In this document: positions 44,442 through 56,800 of the stretch, piece after piece
Position numbering within the stretch: the first letter of the stretch is position 1
Layout: every line of letters begins with the position of its first letter
NCBI GenBank assembly: GCA_031216915.1
Contig: CM062297.1
Coordinates: 543,762,971 to 543,826,970 of the forward strand
From: Pictodentalium vernedei
Taxonomy: Eukaryota > Mollusca > Scaphopoda > Dentaliida > Dentaliidae
Length of the DNA stretch: 64,000 bases
Direction of reading: 5' to 3'
Notes under the pieces: generated by a model
Database searches by the model: none
What the model was told of the DNA's origin: nothing
The model's input: the letters and a program-made list of their open reading frames with translations, nothing else
Made by a program: the position numbers and the translations under genes

Positions 44442-44857
44442 TTATGGTATGTAGATTGTCAGATATTCATAAACAGTCTTTCTGCAGATTGGACATCTTC
44501 TGAGTGGTTTACAGCAGTCTTTGCACAGGCACAAATGGTTACATGGTCGCGGAGCGACATTGGCTTCGGCTAATAAACACACACTACATTTTGTCCTCCG
44601 TGAATCTTCTTCTTGAAATGATGTGTCCATTTCTTCTTCTTCTTCGATGGCCATTTCTTCTTCTTTTTCAACGTCCATGAATTCAGGTGGTAAATTATGA
44701 ATGTAATAACAGTCTGGAGAATATTTTCTGTGTTCTTCTATAACATCATCTTCTGTTTCCCAGAAACGAACAGTAATACCACAATGAAAACATCAATTAT
44801 GATGATAGTCTGGAAATTCTCCACTTTGATCTGGCTGCTTGATCAAAGTAGAGAATT
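44442..44857 (-). pseudogene. IAP fragment: partial BIR plus RING
   Basis: The open frame 44442-44678 encodes an acidic linker and an IAP-type RING: C-x2-C, CNH, C-x2-C and CPIC (CSVCL, RPCNHLCLC, CPICRK). The same frame continues upstream to about 44790 with the C-terminal zinc site of a BIR domain (C-x2-C-x16-H-x6-C: CFHC, then H and C in EEHRKYSPDC). An in-frame TGA (44795-44793) sits just before that first cysteine, and the BIR beginning is replaced by a palindrome. BIR-RING proteins inhibit caspases and ubiquitinate partners. It may be a host IAP retrocopy or a viral or Polinton IAP; the origin is unresolved. Confidence 0.8.
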
Positions 44858-44861
44858 TCCA
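44811..44861. repeat. Palindrome truncating the IAP fragment
   Basis: Arms 44811-44831 and 44841-44861 pair at 20 of 21 positions around the loop tggctgctt. One arm encodes BIR-adjacent sequence and the other is its inverted copy, so a local inverted duplication appears to have cut off the gene. Confidence 0.85.
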
Positions 44862-44929
44862 GTTAATTATATTTGATTAACAGCTTTTTGACAGGAATGT
44901 AACTGTGACGCTGTCTAACTGTGACGCTG

Positions 44930-47900
44930 CTGTGATGCAGTCATGCCCCTTCTATGTGTAGAGGCAATACTTAAATCATGGCTCCGGCAGTCATGTGCTG
45001 AATCATATTGCAAGCAGGCAAAATTGCTGTTATGGTGTAGTCATGCCCCTTCTATGTGTAGAGGCAATACTTAATCTTCAAACATTAGCTGTGAGCCATG
45101 TTGAAAATATTAATCTATAATTATGTCTTTGAAACAGCCATGCCTTATGACAAGAATTACTTGTCATCAGTCATGCCCCTTCTATGTGTAGAGGCAATAC
45201 TTAAATCTTCAAACATTAGCTGAGAGCCATGTTGAAAATATTAATCTATAATTATGTCTTTGAAGCAGCCATGCCTTATGACAAGAATTACTAGATTGCT
45301 GGTAGGTATATTTTACAATCAGCATATTGACAGAAATGCAATTTCTATCATCAGCAGCCATCATCTGGCTGCTGGTGTTACACTGTCCTACACTTAAAGT
45401 CCAGCATAGGATGTTCTATAATTTATATCTATTCCTGTAGAGGCATGTTGTTGTTTACTTCTTGATAGCATTCATGCGCATGCCTATATCAGATGAAAAC
45501 CCTGCTAAATATATAATTATGTTCTTTAAGCAGCCATGTCACATCTGAAGAATTTCTAGACTACCAGTAATTATATTTTATAAACAGCTCCTTGACATGA
45601 ATATAACTGTTTACTTTTCGATAACAGTCATACCCTTACCTATATCATGTAATTATATTCGATAAACAGCTCCTTGACAGGAATATTACGGTGGTGCTGT
45701 CCATCACCAGCGGATATCACCTGGCCGCCAGTGCAGGTCTGTACCACACCAAGAGTCCTGTTCAGGCCGACCAATGCTTTATGCCTAATCGAATCCTTGA
45801 ATCAACAATGTGCCATGTGTAGAGTTGTATTGGTGTTTGATTCTTGAAATCAGCCACGCCCATGTCTCTGTGTGAAGGCAGTATTTAAATCTTGAACTTT
45901 CAGTTGAAAGCCATGCTAATTATTTAAGCCTGCATCTGAAGCAGCAATATCCTATGGATAGTGCCATTCTTACTGTGGTGGGTTCTATCATCAACAGCCA
46001 GCACTTTGCTACTGGTGCTTCACAGTCCCACACTTAAGTCCAGAATAGGCTGTTCTATAATGTATGTCTATTCCTGTAGAGACATGTTGTTGTTTATTTC
46101 TTGATAGCATTCATGCCCTATATCATTTGAAATCTCTGCTAAATATATAATTGTGCTCTTCAAGCAGCCATGTCAAGAATTACTAGACTACCTCTTATTA
46201 TATTTTATAAAGAGCTCCTTGACATAAATATAACGATTCACTTCTTGATAACAGCCATACCATTGCTTAAATCAGTTGAAAACTCTGCTAATTATATAAT
46301 ATGTAATTATGTTCTTCAAGCCGCCATGTTCCATGTCAAGAATTACTAGACTACCTGTAATTATATTTTATAAACAGCTCCTTGACATGAATATAACTGT
46401 TTACTTTTTGATAACAGTCATACCCTTACCTATATTAGTTGAAAACTCCGCTAAATATACATTATGTTATTATGTTCTTTGGGCAGCCATGTCCCATGTG
46501 AAGAATTACTTAACAACCTGTAATTATATTTTATGTTATATTTTATAAACAGCTCCTTGACATGAATATTACGGTGGTACAGTCCATAACCAGCGGTTAT
46601 CACCTGGCCGCTGGTGTGGAACTGTACGACATTAATAGTCCTGTATAGGCTGATCAATGCTTTATATCTAATCGAGTCCTTGAATCAACCATATGCCATG
46701 TATAGAGTCGTATTGAAGTTTGATTCTTGAAATCAGCTACGCCCATGTCCCTGTGTGAAGGCACTATTTAAATCTTGAACTTTCTGTTATAAGCCATGCT
46801 AAATATTAAGGTTTGGATTTGAAGCAACCATATCCCACGATAGCGCCTTTCTACCTTCTTCATGAAAGCAGCTATGTCATGTATTCAAGTGCGGGTGCTA
46901 GACATTCCTACATCTAAAGTCCAGTATAGGCTGTTCTATAATTTATGTCTATTCCTGTAGAGACATGTTGTTGACAGGACTATTACGGTGGTACAGTCCA
47001 TCACCAGCGGTTATCACCTGGCCGCTGGTGTGGAATTGTACCACATTAATAGTCCTGTATAGGCTGATCAATGCTTTATATCTAATCGAGTCCTTGAATC
47101 AACCATATGCCATGTGTAGAGTCGTATTGAAGTTTGATTCTTGAAATCAGCTACGCCCATGTCCCTGTGTGAAGGCACTATTTAAATCTTGAACTTTCTG
47201 TTATAAGTCATGCTAAATATTTAGGTTTGGATTTGAAGCAGCCATATCCCACGATAGCGCCTTTCTACCTTCTTCATGAAAGCAGCTATGTAATGTATTC
47301 AAGTGCGGGTGCTAGACATTCCTACACCTAAAGTCCAGTATAGGCTGTTCTATAATTGATGTCTATTCCTGTAGACATGTTGTTGTTCACTTCTTGATAG
47401 CAGTCATGCCCTTGCCTATATCAGTTAAAAACTTTGCTAAATATATAATTATGCTCTTCAAGTAGCTATGTCCCATGTCAAAAATTGCTAGATTATCTGT
47501 AATTATACTTTATAAAGAGCTCCGTGACAGGAATATAACTGTTTACTTTTTGATAACAATCATACTCTTACCTATATCAGTTGAATACTGCTAAACATAT
47601 AATATGTAATTATGTTCTTCGAGCAGCCATGTCCCATGAGAAGAATTACTAGACAACCTGTAATTATATTTGATAAACAGCTCCTTGACAGGAATATTAC
47701 GATGGTGCTGTCCATCACCAGCGGATATTACCTGACCGCTTGTGCGGGACTGTACCACATTAATAGTCCTGAATAGGCCGATCAATGCTTTACGCCTAAT
47801 CGAGTCCTTGATTAAACCACATGCCATGTGTAGAGACGTATTGGTGTTTGATTCTTGAAATCAGCCACGTCCATGTCTCTGTGTGAAGGCAGTATTCAAA

Positions 47901-48850
47901 TCTTGAACTTTCAGTTGAAAGCCATGCTAAATATTTAAGCCTGGATCTGAAGCAGCCATATCTTCATATCCTTTATAAAGAGCCCCTTGACATAAAAATA
48001 ACGGTTTACTTCTTGATAACAGCCGTACCCTTGCCTGTATCAGTTGGAAACTTTGCTAATTATATAATATGTAATTATGTTCTCCAAGCGGCCATGTCTC
48101 ATGTAAAGAATGACTAGACTACCTGTAATTATATTTTATAAACAGCTCCTTGACATGAATATAACTGTTTACTTTTTGATAACAGTCATACCTTGACCTA
48201 TATTAGTTGAAAACTCCGCTAAAATAAATATTATGTACTTATGTACTTCGGGCAGCCATGTCCCATGTGAAGAATTACAAAACAACGTGTAATTATATTT
48301 ATACTATACTATATTTTAAAAACAACTCCTTGTCAGGAATATTACGGCGGTGCTGTCCATCACCAGCGGCTATCACCTGGCCGCTGGTGCAGGACTGTAC
48401 CGCATTAATAGTCCTGTATAGGTCGATCAATGCTTTATGCCTAATCGAGTCCTTGAATCAACCATATGCCATGTGTAGAGTCGTAATTGTGTTTGATTCT
48501 TGAAATCAGCCACGCCCATGCCTCTGTGTGAATGCACTATTTAAATCTTGTGGTGCTCGGCTGTACCACATTAATAGTCCTGTATAGGTCGATCAATGCT
48601 TTATGCCAAATCGAGTCCTTGAATCAACCATATGTCATGTGTAGAGTCGTATTGGTGTTTGATTCTTGAAATCAGCCACGCCCATGCCTCTTTGTGAAGG
48701 CACTATTTAAATCTTGAACTTTCAGTTAAAAGCCATGCCAAACATTTAAGTTTGGATATGAAACAGCCATATCCCATGGTAGCGCCATTCTACCTTCTTC
48801 ATGAAAGCAGCTGTGTCTATGTATTCAAGTACTACATGATAGTACGCCAA
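44930..48850. repeat. Complex degenerate tandem array
   Basis: Blocks of several hundred bp recur with varying spacing. The word gatcaatgctttat appears near 46650, 47066, 47778, 48426 and 48592, with a variant near 45770. The first 350 bp is a simpler repeat of catgccccttctatgtgtag (three copies, near 44942, 45043 and 45172). Most large blocks keep a small hairpin, caccagcgg and ccgctggtg about ten bases apart. Short frames here are repeat translations. No gene. Confidence 0.85.
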
Positions 48851-49504
48851 GTTCTATTACCCTGAGTGGGACGGGATCACTATTGTTCTCTGTCAGAACT
48901 GAAGAACTGAAGGAGTGGACATCATTATTACCTTACAACAGTACTAAATAAGATCTCCTATTGCAATCTTTACACGGCGATCTGATGTTGAATTCCTTTA
49001 AGAAATTAATAAATCCATTCCCTGTTCATACACCACTCCGATATGTTCCTTTGTTGGAATTCGCACACAATGTTCTGAAGTCAATCTCCTTCAACGAATT
49101 ATAAATGGAAACCCTTCACTATGACAGCATCGCTGTGGTCCAGTTATCGTCACACATAAACATGAAGATAACGATCTGTTTGTTCTGTTTGTATGTTATT
49201 GTGTGACTCTGACTGATTAAGAAAACTAAAATTGGCTGATAACTATTTTCGGTAAACGTACTAATCAATCTCTCACAGATGATTTGATTTCCAACACAGA
49301 CACGTGGTATCGGTCATTAGTGATAATTTGACACACTATGATTTCCAAGAACTTTTTTTAACGTTTAAGGCCTTATCAAACCTATTTATTCCCAGGCCAT
49401 AGTTGAGTTTGAAATGTTTTCTTAACGTTCTATAGGTCTTATCAAACCTACTTTTTCCTCGGACATATTTAACTTTGCATTATTATTTTCTAAATTGCAT
49501 GTAA
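48851..49504. other. Gene-free spacer
   Basis: AT-rich DNA with two near-copies of gtcttatcaaacctactttttcc-type sequence (near 49370 and 49437). No frame, RNA gene or promoter that I can support. Confidence 0.5.
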
Positions 49505-50245
49505 GTCCCAACTGACAAAAAACGTTCCTGATATATTATTAAGATGATTAGGACAACGGCTTATGAGTGTTACACACTAAGAACGGGTTGAATTAACTTT
49601 TGTACATGTAGAGAGGATCCGGGACCCAGGGCTGATGATGAGACTGCCGGGTGTATGTACCCCAAAGTCCTGACTGTGCCACATGATCCTATATCCTCTC
49701 TGCTGATTTGCTACTCTAACTTATTCCCAATAGAAATTAACACAAGTATTTTCCATCTGACAAAAGGTGTTCTTGATATATCACTAAGATTTCTCGGACC
49801 ACAGACTATGAGTGCTATATGGAAATAGCAGATTGAATTAATTTCTGAACATGTAGGGAGGGTTCGGGATCCAGGGCTGATGATGAGACTGAAGGGTGTA
49901 TCTACCCTCCAAAGTCCTGAGTGTGCCAAGTGATCCTATACCCTCTCTGCTGACTTGCTACCCTAACTTATTCCCAATAGAAATTAATACATGTATGTCA
50001 TCTGACAAAAAGGTGTTCTTGATATATTACAAAGATTTCTCGAACCACAGATTATGAGTGCTATATGGAAATGTAGATTTGAATTAATTTTCTGAACATG
50101 TAGAGAGGATTCGGAATCCAGGGCTGATGATGAGATTGAAGGGTGTATCTACCCCCAAAGTCCTGAGTGTGCCATGTGATCCTGTATCATCTCTAGTGAT
50201 CTGTTAGTCAAACTTTCTTCCAATGGAAAATAACACATGCAGTCC
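49505..50245. repeat. Three tandem copies of a ~246-bp unit
   Basis: gggctgatgatgaga recurs at about 49629, 49876 and 50121 (steps of 247 and 245 bp), with surrounding unit sequence including atgtagagaggatccgg and aaagtcctga. Divergence is 10-15%. No gene. Confidence 0.9.
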
Positions 50246-50358
50246 TGATATTTATATCTTCAGTTTTGCATCCAAAAGTTTCCAATAAGGAATAGAATAA
50301 TTCAACACACTTGCAATTAAAACATTTGCATTTTTACAAATTTTAAAAACACCGGACT

Positions 50359-50637
50359 ATGGAACGAAACATTCCACCCTACCCCCTTATTCTGGAAAGT
50401 GATACACTTTTCTATTTTCTAATCTTTTTTATTTTTACTTTGTGTTATACAACATTGTACGAGGAATCGCCACTAAATTCCACTCATGTTAACGCTCCAT
50501 CGACGTTTGTCGCATTCTCAATATTTCACACCGAATATTTATCGCTTGACGAACCTACTCCATTAAATATTTTTCTCCACTGTCTGTGCATTTGTGATGT
50601 TGGTGGTCGGTTCAGATACTATGGCGGGTGGTGTTAA
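50359..50637 (+). CDS. Short hydrophobic ORF ahead of second LINE ORF
   Basis: 92 codons with a strongly hydrophobic stretch (FYFLIFFIFTLCYTTLY) and a second hydrophobic segment near the end. It overlaps the endonuclease frame by 44 bp. It parallels the short hydrophobic ORF in the other LINE. It may be a remnant of ORF1 or a translation-regulating upstream ORF; the family is unknown. Confidence 0.35.
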   Translation: MERNIPPYPLILESDTLFYFLIFFIFTLCYTTLYEESPLNSTHVNAPSTFVAFSIFHTEYLSLDEPTPLNIFLHCLCICDVGGRFRYYGGWC

Positions 50638-53600
50638 ATTGGACGAGGTCCAGGCGGATCCTGATTACGATTTAGGTCACCTACTGAATGATAAAACAGA
50701 TAATGATTCAGCAGCCATATTTAAGGATAGTGATTGTAAATATTTCCTTCCGGGTGAGTTCCGAAATGAGCTTAGGGGTGCACAAGGATCCTTCTCAGTA
50801 TTTCATATTAATTGCCAAAGTCTCAGTGCTCACTGGGACCCTTTACATCACTTGCTCTCTGAACTCAACGACACAGAGAACACTTTCGATGTGATCGGTT
50901 TAACGGAAATCTTCAGAATCCCCACAAATATGTCATATACCCTAGAAGGATACCACCCTTTACAAACAAATTTGAGATCTATTGATGACGATGGTCATGG
51001 CGGTGTCGGTTTGTTTATAAAAAGTGATATTTCTTTTAGTATTCGAAAAGATCTTTCCATTTTCTACCGCACGTCTTCGAGTCCATCTTCGTTGAATTAA
51101 AGTACAAAAATTCCTCCAAGGTAATTGGAGTAATATATAGACCAAATACGGCCCGAGGGCAGATATCGACCTGTTTCAATCAAAAATCAACCAATTGACT
51201 GATGTCCTGAATAAAGAAAAGAAAGCCTCTATCATTATGGGCGATTTCAATATTGACCTCCTAAAAGTGGCGTCTCATTCCAAAACTGAATCATTTATTG
51301 ACTTAATGTTTAGTGAGAGCTTCCTTCCTGTTATTACAAAACCAACCAGAGTTACAGATCGCAGTGCTACGCTTATAGATAATATATTCTCTAATGATGT
51401 CTCATTTTTTTCAAAATCTGGAATAATCCTTACTGATGTTTCGGATCACTTTAGGATTTTTTATGTCGAAATTTCACATTCCAAACCTGTTAGATCAAAA
51501 CAGATCTTGACCAGAAAAATAAATTCCTATACTATCGAACGCTTTAAGTCGTTGTTATCCCAATGTGATTTTAGTCCGGTTCTGGAAACAAACTGCCCAA
51601 ATGATGCTTACGAAAAATTCCTCAATATTTATTTGAATGCCTATGAGACATCATTCCCTCTTCAAGGCCATCAACAAAATAAGAAATATATAAAACAGCA
51701 GCCCTGGATGACAAAAGGTCTTCTAGTCTCTGCCAACAATAAGAACAAATTTCTTAACAAAAAATTAAAAGCTCCCACTGAGACGAATGTCAAAAATTAT
51801 AAAAATTACTGTCGGATATTTAACAAAATTAAGAAACAATGCAAAGCCCTATATTATGAAAAAGTACTTTTAGAAAATAAGAATAACATGAGAAAGACGT
51901 GGCAAATCCTAAATAACGCATTGAATAAGAATAAAAACCAACGAACTGTACCATCATTTTTTAATCTTGGTGATACAAAGATATATGCACCAAATCAAAT
52001 TGCACAAGAATTCAATAACTTTTTCGCCAACATTGGAATTCAGACGTCAAATCAAATAACCAAACCTAGTAAATCATTTGCCGAGTTCTTGAATTCTTCT
52101 TTTATGGGAAACTTCTTTATAAGCCCTACATCGTCTACCGAAATCTCAAATATTGTAAATACAATGAAACCTAAAGTAAGTCAGGACTGTGAAAATATCA
52201 CGACCAGTATTCTGAAACATTCAATAAATTTAGTCGCTACTCCACTTGCACACATTATGAATAATTCATTCAGTCAGGGAATAGAACCAGACAGAATGAA
52301 AATTGCTAAGGTTACTCCAGTCTTCAAAGCAGGTGATGAGAATAATTTTACAAATTACAGGCCAATCAGTATTTTGCCTGTTTTTTCTAAGGTTCTAGAA
52401 AAGCTAATGTCTATAAGACTTGTAAACTTCTTAGATAAATTCGAAATTCTCTGTCACCACCAATATGGCTTCAGGAAGCACCATAGCACTCTGCACCCTG
52501 TTATGCACCTATTACAATATGTAGCGGAAGAAAATAATAAAAATAGTAAAGAAAGTACACTCGCCCTATTTCTGGATCTTTCGAAAGCCTTCGACACCAT
52601 CAGCCATGAAATACTACTTCAAAAATTAGAATACTTTGGTATAACAGGGAATGCGAATAACTGGTTTAAGAGTTACTTACAAAATAGGAATCAGTATGTC
52701 TCTTTTGGTGACAGTAAATCTGATCTATCTAGACTAAGATGCGGAGTACCACAAGGCTCAATACTAGGACCTATTCTGTTCCTCATATACGTAAATGACA
52801 TCTGCAATTCAACGAAACTAAATCTTTTATCCTTTGCAGATGATACTTCCACATACAAGGCTGCAACAGAGTTAAACAAGCTTGTGTCAGAATTTAATTA
52901 AGGAACTTCAAAAAATATTTGACTGGTGTGCCTCCAACCACTTTGTCTTGAACCCAAAGAAAACTAATTATATTGTCCTTAATCCATGTCAAGAAAAGAA
53001 TGTAACACTCCAGAATATTAAGATAAATAATCATATTATTAATACCGGTGAGCGTCAAGGGTAAATCTATAAAGTTTCTTGGCATATCTATTGATGAAAA
53101 ATTATCTTATAACGCCCACATATCTCAGATCTCCTCGAAAGTCGCTCTTGCGAATTATGCCCTCATAAGTGAGTGAAAAAAATCCTTCCTCACAAAGTAA
53201 TGAAAACCCTATACTTTACACTCATACAAAGTCATTTTATCTATGGAATTCCCTTATGGGGTGCCTCAAAAGCCTGTAAACGTCTTTATAAATTACAAAA
53301 GCGATCAATACGAATCATAAACAACAAGAAGTACAATGCTCACACTGATCCTCTTTTTATTAATGATAAAATATTAAAAATAAAGAATTTGTATACCTTA
53401 CATGTTTCCTTATTTATGTTCGATTGGCTAAATGGAAACCTATCAAAGTCCTTTGCTGACTTCTTTTCTACTATAAATAATGACTATATGAATAGACGCC
53501 AAACAGGACTCATACGTAGCCGTAGAACTAGAACCAAAGCGCTCGACAACCTGCCTGTCTTTGCTTTTCCGAAACTGTGGAATGGGTTAGATATATCAAT

Positions 53601-53715
53601 CCGAAAAATAAGAAATAGGAAAGAGTTGAAGACAAACCTTATAACAAAAATTCTTTCCACTTATTCAGAGAATACTTCCTGTTCTAATCCCTACTGCCCG
53701 GACTGTGTTATTTAG
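50594..53715 (+). pseudogene. LINE endonuclease-reverse transcriptase, frameshifted
   Basis: The endonuclease start is in 50594-51100 (FHINCQSL, GLTE, GGVGLFIKSD). Frame changes near 51097 and 51150 lead to 51195-52901, which holds MGDFNIDLL, SDHFRIF, the RT core NYRPIS, LDLSKAFDTISH, PQGSILGPILFLIYVNDI and the catalytic FADD. Further shifts near 52895 and 53060, and a stop near 53175, separate the C-terminal part ending at 53715. The C-terminus lacks the Cys/His cluster of the first LINE. Inactive, but the order EN then RT is clear. Confidence 0.88.
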
Positions 53716-54430
53716 TACACCCCCGAACCTTAAAAAACACCCAGAATGCAACCTATTTGCTTTCTTTTCTCAGTTTATGCCCACAAGTAATAATATTAAC
53801 TTTCCAGGAATATTATAGTATTACACAAGTATAAACAATACAAGGTGCCACTAAGTCTTCATTCTGTGCATGACTTGTCTTCAGTGGGGATTTTTGTCTG
53901 GTATTCTCGTCCTTTCCGGTCTCCTGATTTGGTCTCAACTGTTCCAAAACTTTAAAGCTGTTATCCTCATAAAAATCAACCGAGGTTCGGATCAGTTAAC
54001 CGATAAAATTTTTGAGACCATTTCAAGAGTACCATGCTGTAATTGATACCGTCCACCCAACATTCTTTTGTGCAAATGTCGCGGAGCAACCCTGTCTGTT
54101 GGAGCTAAAACAGAAATAACAATGTTGCACTTTTGCATCATTTTCTTCTTCGAGTCTCCTCCGTCATTCTGTAGTTTTCTCTTTTCTGTCAGAGGGAAAG
54201 GCGGGAAGACAGCCAATCTGGCTATGCCTTTCCCTGCCGGTATACAAAAATTGTTATATCCCATTATCTATGTACATCTGAAATAATATTATTATATACG
54301 AGAACCCTGTTATGATGTAACCATACGTATATATTTATCATTCTGTATTTTTGTATATTGGTAAATAAACATATCATATCATATCATATCATTGCGTTCT
54401 GTCTCCTGTCCCCAAATAAAAGAATCCAGC

Positions 54431-56215
54431 TTTTTAGCTCATCTGACTTTCAGTCAGGAGAGCTATAGTGATCACTCACCGTCCGTCGTCCGTCGTCCGT
54501 CGTCTGGCGTCCGTCGTCCGTCGTCCGTCGTCCGTGAACATGGTGTTTGCGTCTTCTCCCCCCAAACCGCTGAACCAATTTAATTGATATTTGAGATAAT
54601 AGTTTGTTATGACATCGCAATTTGATTTTGTTCAAATCAAGTTGCCCCGCCCGTGGGTAGGGCCACACCCAAAAAGTGTGCTGAAATCTTAAAAAATCTT
54701 CTTCTCATGAACCAGCAGTAGCAGAGGCTTGATATTTGGTGTGCAGCTTCCTTTTGAGGTGTAGACTCAGATTTGTTCAAGAGAAGTTTGTGGGGCTATA
54801 CTTGGCGTCGTTATGGGAGGGGCAAAATTTTTGGCCCCGCCCAAAATTTCTATTTTCCAAACCGAGAGGCTGATTTGAACCAAATTTTATGTGAGGGTTT
54901 ATTGGGTCATAAGTACCTAATTTATGCTGATTTTTTTTTCCCGTAGCCCCATGGGAACCGCAGGAGCTAAAAATAGAAAAAAATTAAAACGCCCATATCT
55001 CCAAAACTGCACGGCACCGAGAATTTTTATTTGGTGTGAAGCTTCCTTAGGGCCAACAGAAAGAATTGGTAAAAAAAAAATTGCCATCGGTTTTATCATA
55101 GGGTACAGTTTCGGGACATTGAAAAAGTGCTGAGTCAGCACTTTTTAACACTGTAGGCAATGGGAAAAACATTAAAAAATCTTCTTCTCCAGATCCAGCA
55201 GGCAGAATCTTTTGATATTTGGTATGCAACATTGGAGGGTGGATCTGATTCAAGTTTGTTCAAATCGGCCCCCTGGGTTCATATTTGGGCTCAGTATCGG
55301 AGCCCGATTTCGAACTTAGTGCATTTCAGGCAAATTTCTTAAAAAATCTTCTCCTCCAGATCCAGCAGGCAGAATCTTTTGATATTTGGTATGCAACATT
55401 GTGGGGTGGATCTGATTCAAGTTTGTTCAAATCGGCCCCCTGGGTTTATATTTGGGCTCAGTATAGGAGCCCAAATTTGAACTTACTGCATTTCAGGCAA
55501 ATTTCTTTGAAAATCTTCTTCTCCAAGATCGAGCAGGCAGAATCTATGCAAATTTCTTTGAAAATCTTCTTAAGATCCAGCAGGCAGAATCTTTTGATAT
55601 TGGGTATGCAACATTGTGGGGTGGATCTGATTCCAGTTTGTTCAAATCGGCCATCTGGATTCATATTTGGGCTCACTATAGAAGCCCAAATTCGAACTTA
55701 GTGCATTTCAGGCAAATTTCTTTGAAAATCTTCTTCTCAAGATCCAGCAGGCAGAATCTTGTGATATTTGGTATGCAGCATCCTTAGGGGGGTGAGATTC
55801 AAGTTTGTTCAAGCCATGTCCCTTGGTCCATATTTGGGCTGATTGTGGGAGCTTGAATTGTAACTTTGTTCGAAATGAGGAATTTTCTTAAAAAATCTTC
55901 TTCTTCAGATCCAGCAGTCGGAATGTTTTGATATTTGGTGTGCAGAATCCTTAGGGGTGTGAGATTCAGGTTTGTTAAAGCCAAGTCCCTGGGTTCATAT
56001 ATGGGCTCCCTGTGGGAGCCCGAATTATGACTTAGTTCGGTATGAGGAATATTCTTTAGAAATCTTTTTTTAGATCCACTGGTCAGAATATTTGGATATT
56101 TGGTTTCAGCTTTTCTTAGGAGGAGCAGATGCAACTTGTTGAAATCAATTCTCTGGGTTGATATTTAGGCTACCATGTCAGGTGAGCGCCCTCAGGCCCC
56201 CTGGGGCCTCTTGTG
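54431..56215. mobile_element. Long mollusc-type repeat with 168-bp core units
   Basis: It starts with ttttagctcatctgac, has a gtccgtc microsatellite (54479-54537) and ends with gtcaggtgagc and a gccccctggggcc palindrome, so its ends form an imperfect inverted pair (gctcatctgac and gtcaggtgagc). The core holds about five tandem units; gatccagcaggcagaatc-type words lie near 55192, 55360, 55573, 55741 and 55909 (mostly 168-bp steps, that is 56 codons). Open frames in it are repeat translations. It resembles pearl/Helentron-like elements. Its right edge runs into the last codons of a P2 gene. Confidence 0.75.
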
Positions 56216-56507
56216 TCAGTTCATTCGGGGTTTTCACACTTTCACTTTGTAACATGAACTGAAATGTCTTGAGACGATTTTCCTCCAATGCATACTTGAT
56301 GTGTTTTGGTGGTCTTTGTTCTGTTTTCTTTCTTATTTTTTCTTCTCCACGTAATAACTGCTCCAGTACTGGTGGTGAAACATCACGAAAATACGTTTCG
56401 AATGAAACGCTCATTCTCTCTACAAAGTCTCTTGGATTTCTTGTTTCTTGGTTTCTTGATTGATAATCATTCAGTGCCATCCTGATCAAACATGGAATAG
56501 TGAACAT
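56178..56507 (-). CDS. P2 hypothetical protein, about 109 aa
   Basis: It begins four bases after the small PC4-like gene, at ATG 56507 or the internal ATG at 56480. It is charged and helical, with a basic KIRKKTEQRPPKHIK stretch. The last dozen codons run into the mollusc repeat (gccccctggggcc), so the true C-terminus has probably been replaced. No family recognised; its position suggests the end of the P2 late gene block. Confidence 0.5.
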   Translation of the reverse strand: MFTIPCLIRMALNDYQSRNQETRNPRDFVERMSVSFETYFRDVSPPVLEQLLRGEEKIRKKTEQRPPKHIKYALEENRLKTFQFMLQSESVKTPNELTQEAPGGLRALT

Positions 56508-56510
56508 TCT

Positions 56511-56717
56511 TCAATCCTTTTTATCTTCATTCTTCTTTGGTTTTCTTTCTCTTTTTGGTTTGGGTTCTCCTATTTCAAGGCTTCGCTTCTTTGCAATATC
56601 CACTGCTTTGGTCACTTGTTCCCAATCTCTTGTGGTAAACTGGAACCCAACGTCGTTCTTGAACAGTTGAATCTGTAAATCGTTGTTAAGTTTGAAGACG
56701 GTCACATTAGTAGACAT
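56511..56717 (-). CDS. P2 small PC4-like protein, 68 aa
   Basis: The start is ATG 56717; the frame upstream opens only from a TTG. The pattern VFKLNNDLQIQLFKNDVGFQFTTRDWEQV, split as two beta strands plus a helix, resembles the PC4 (p15 coactivator) single-strand-DNA-binding fold, where a GI-x-L-x-x-x-x-W segment leads into a helix. A Lys-rich tail follows. A TATAAAAA word lies at 56777-56770, 53 bp upstream. PC4 proteins bind melted DNA in transcription and replication; the match is by pattern only. Confidence 0.5.
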   Translation of the reverse strand: MSTNVTVFKLNNDLQIQLFKNDVGFQFTTRDWEQVTKAVDIAKKRSLEIGEPKPKRERKPKKNEDKKD

Positions 56718-56800
56718 CCTTCTTCTTTGGCTGTCGAAACACAAATGAGCTGAACACCAAGTGCACCAGTTTTTATAGTTTTTCTTCAATACAGCGACAT

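Larger units (their letters stand above)
50246..54391 (+). mobile_element. Second LINE (CR1/Jockey group), decayed
   Basis: It contains a short leader ORF and a broken endonuclease-RT gene. The 0.68-kb 3' UTR ends in a catat-type pentanucleotide tail (about 54368-54391), unlike the A tail of the LINE in P1. It therefore belongs to a different family. The 5' boundary is uncertain; I place it after the 246-bp array. Confidence 0.75.

Noticed and set aside
55285-55701. A 138-codon repetitive frame
   Set aside because: It translates the 168-bp core units of the mollusc repeat; no independent evidence of coding.
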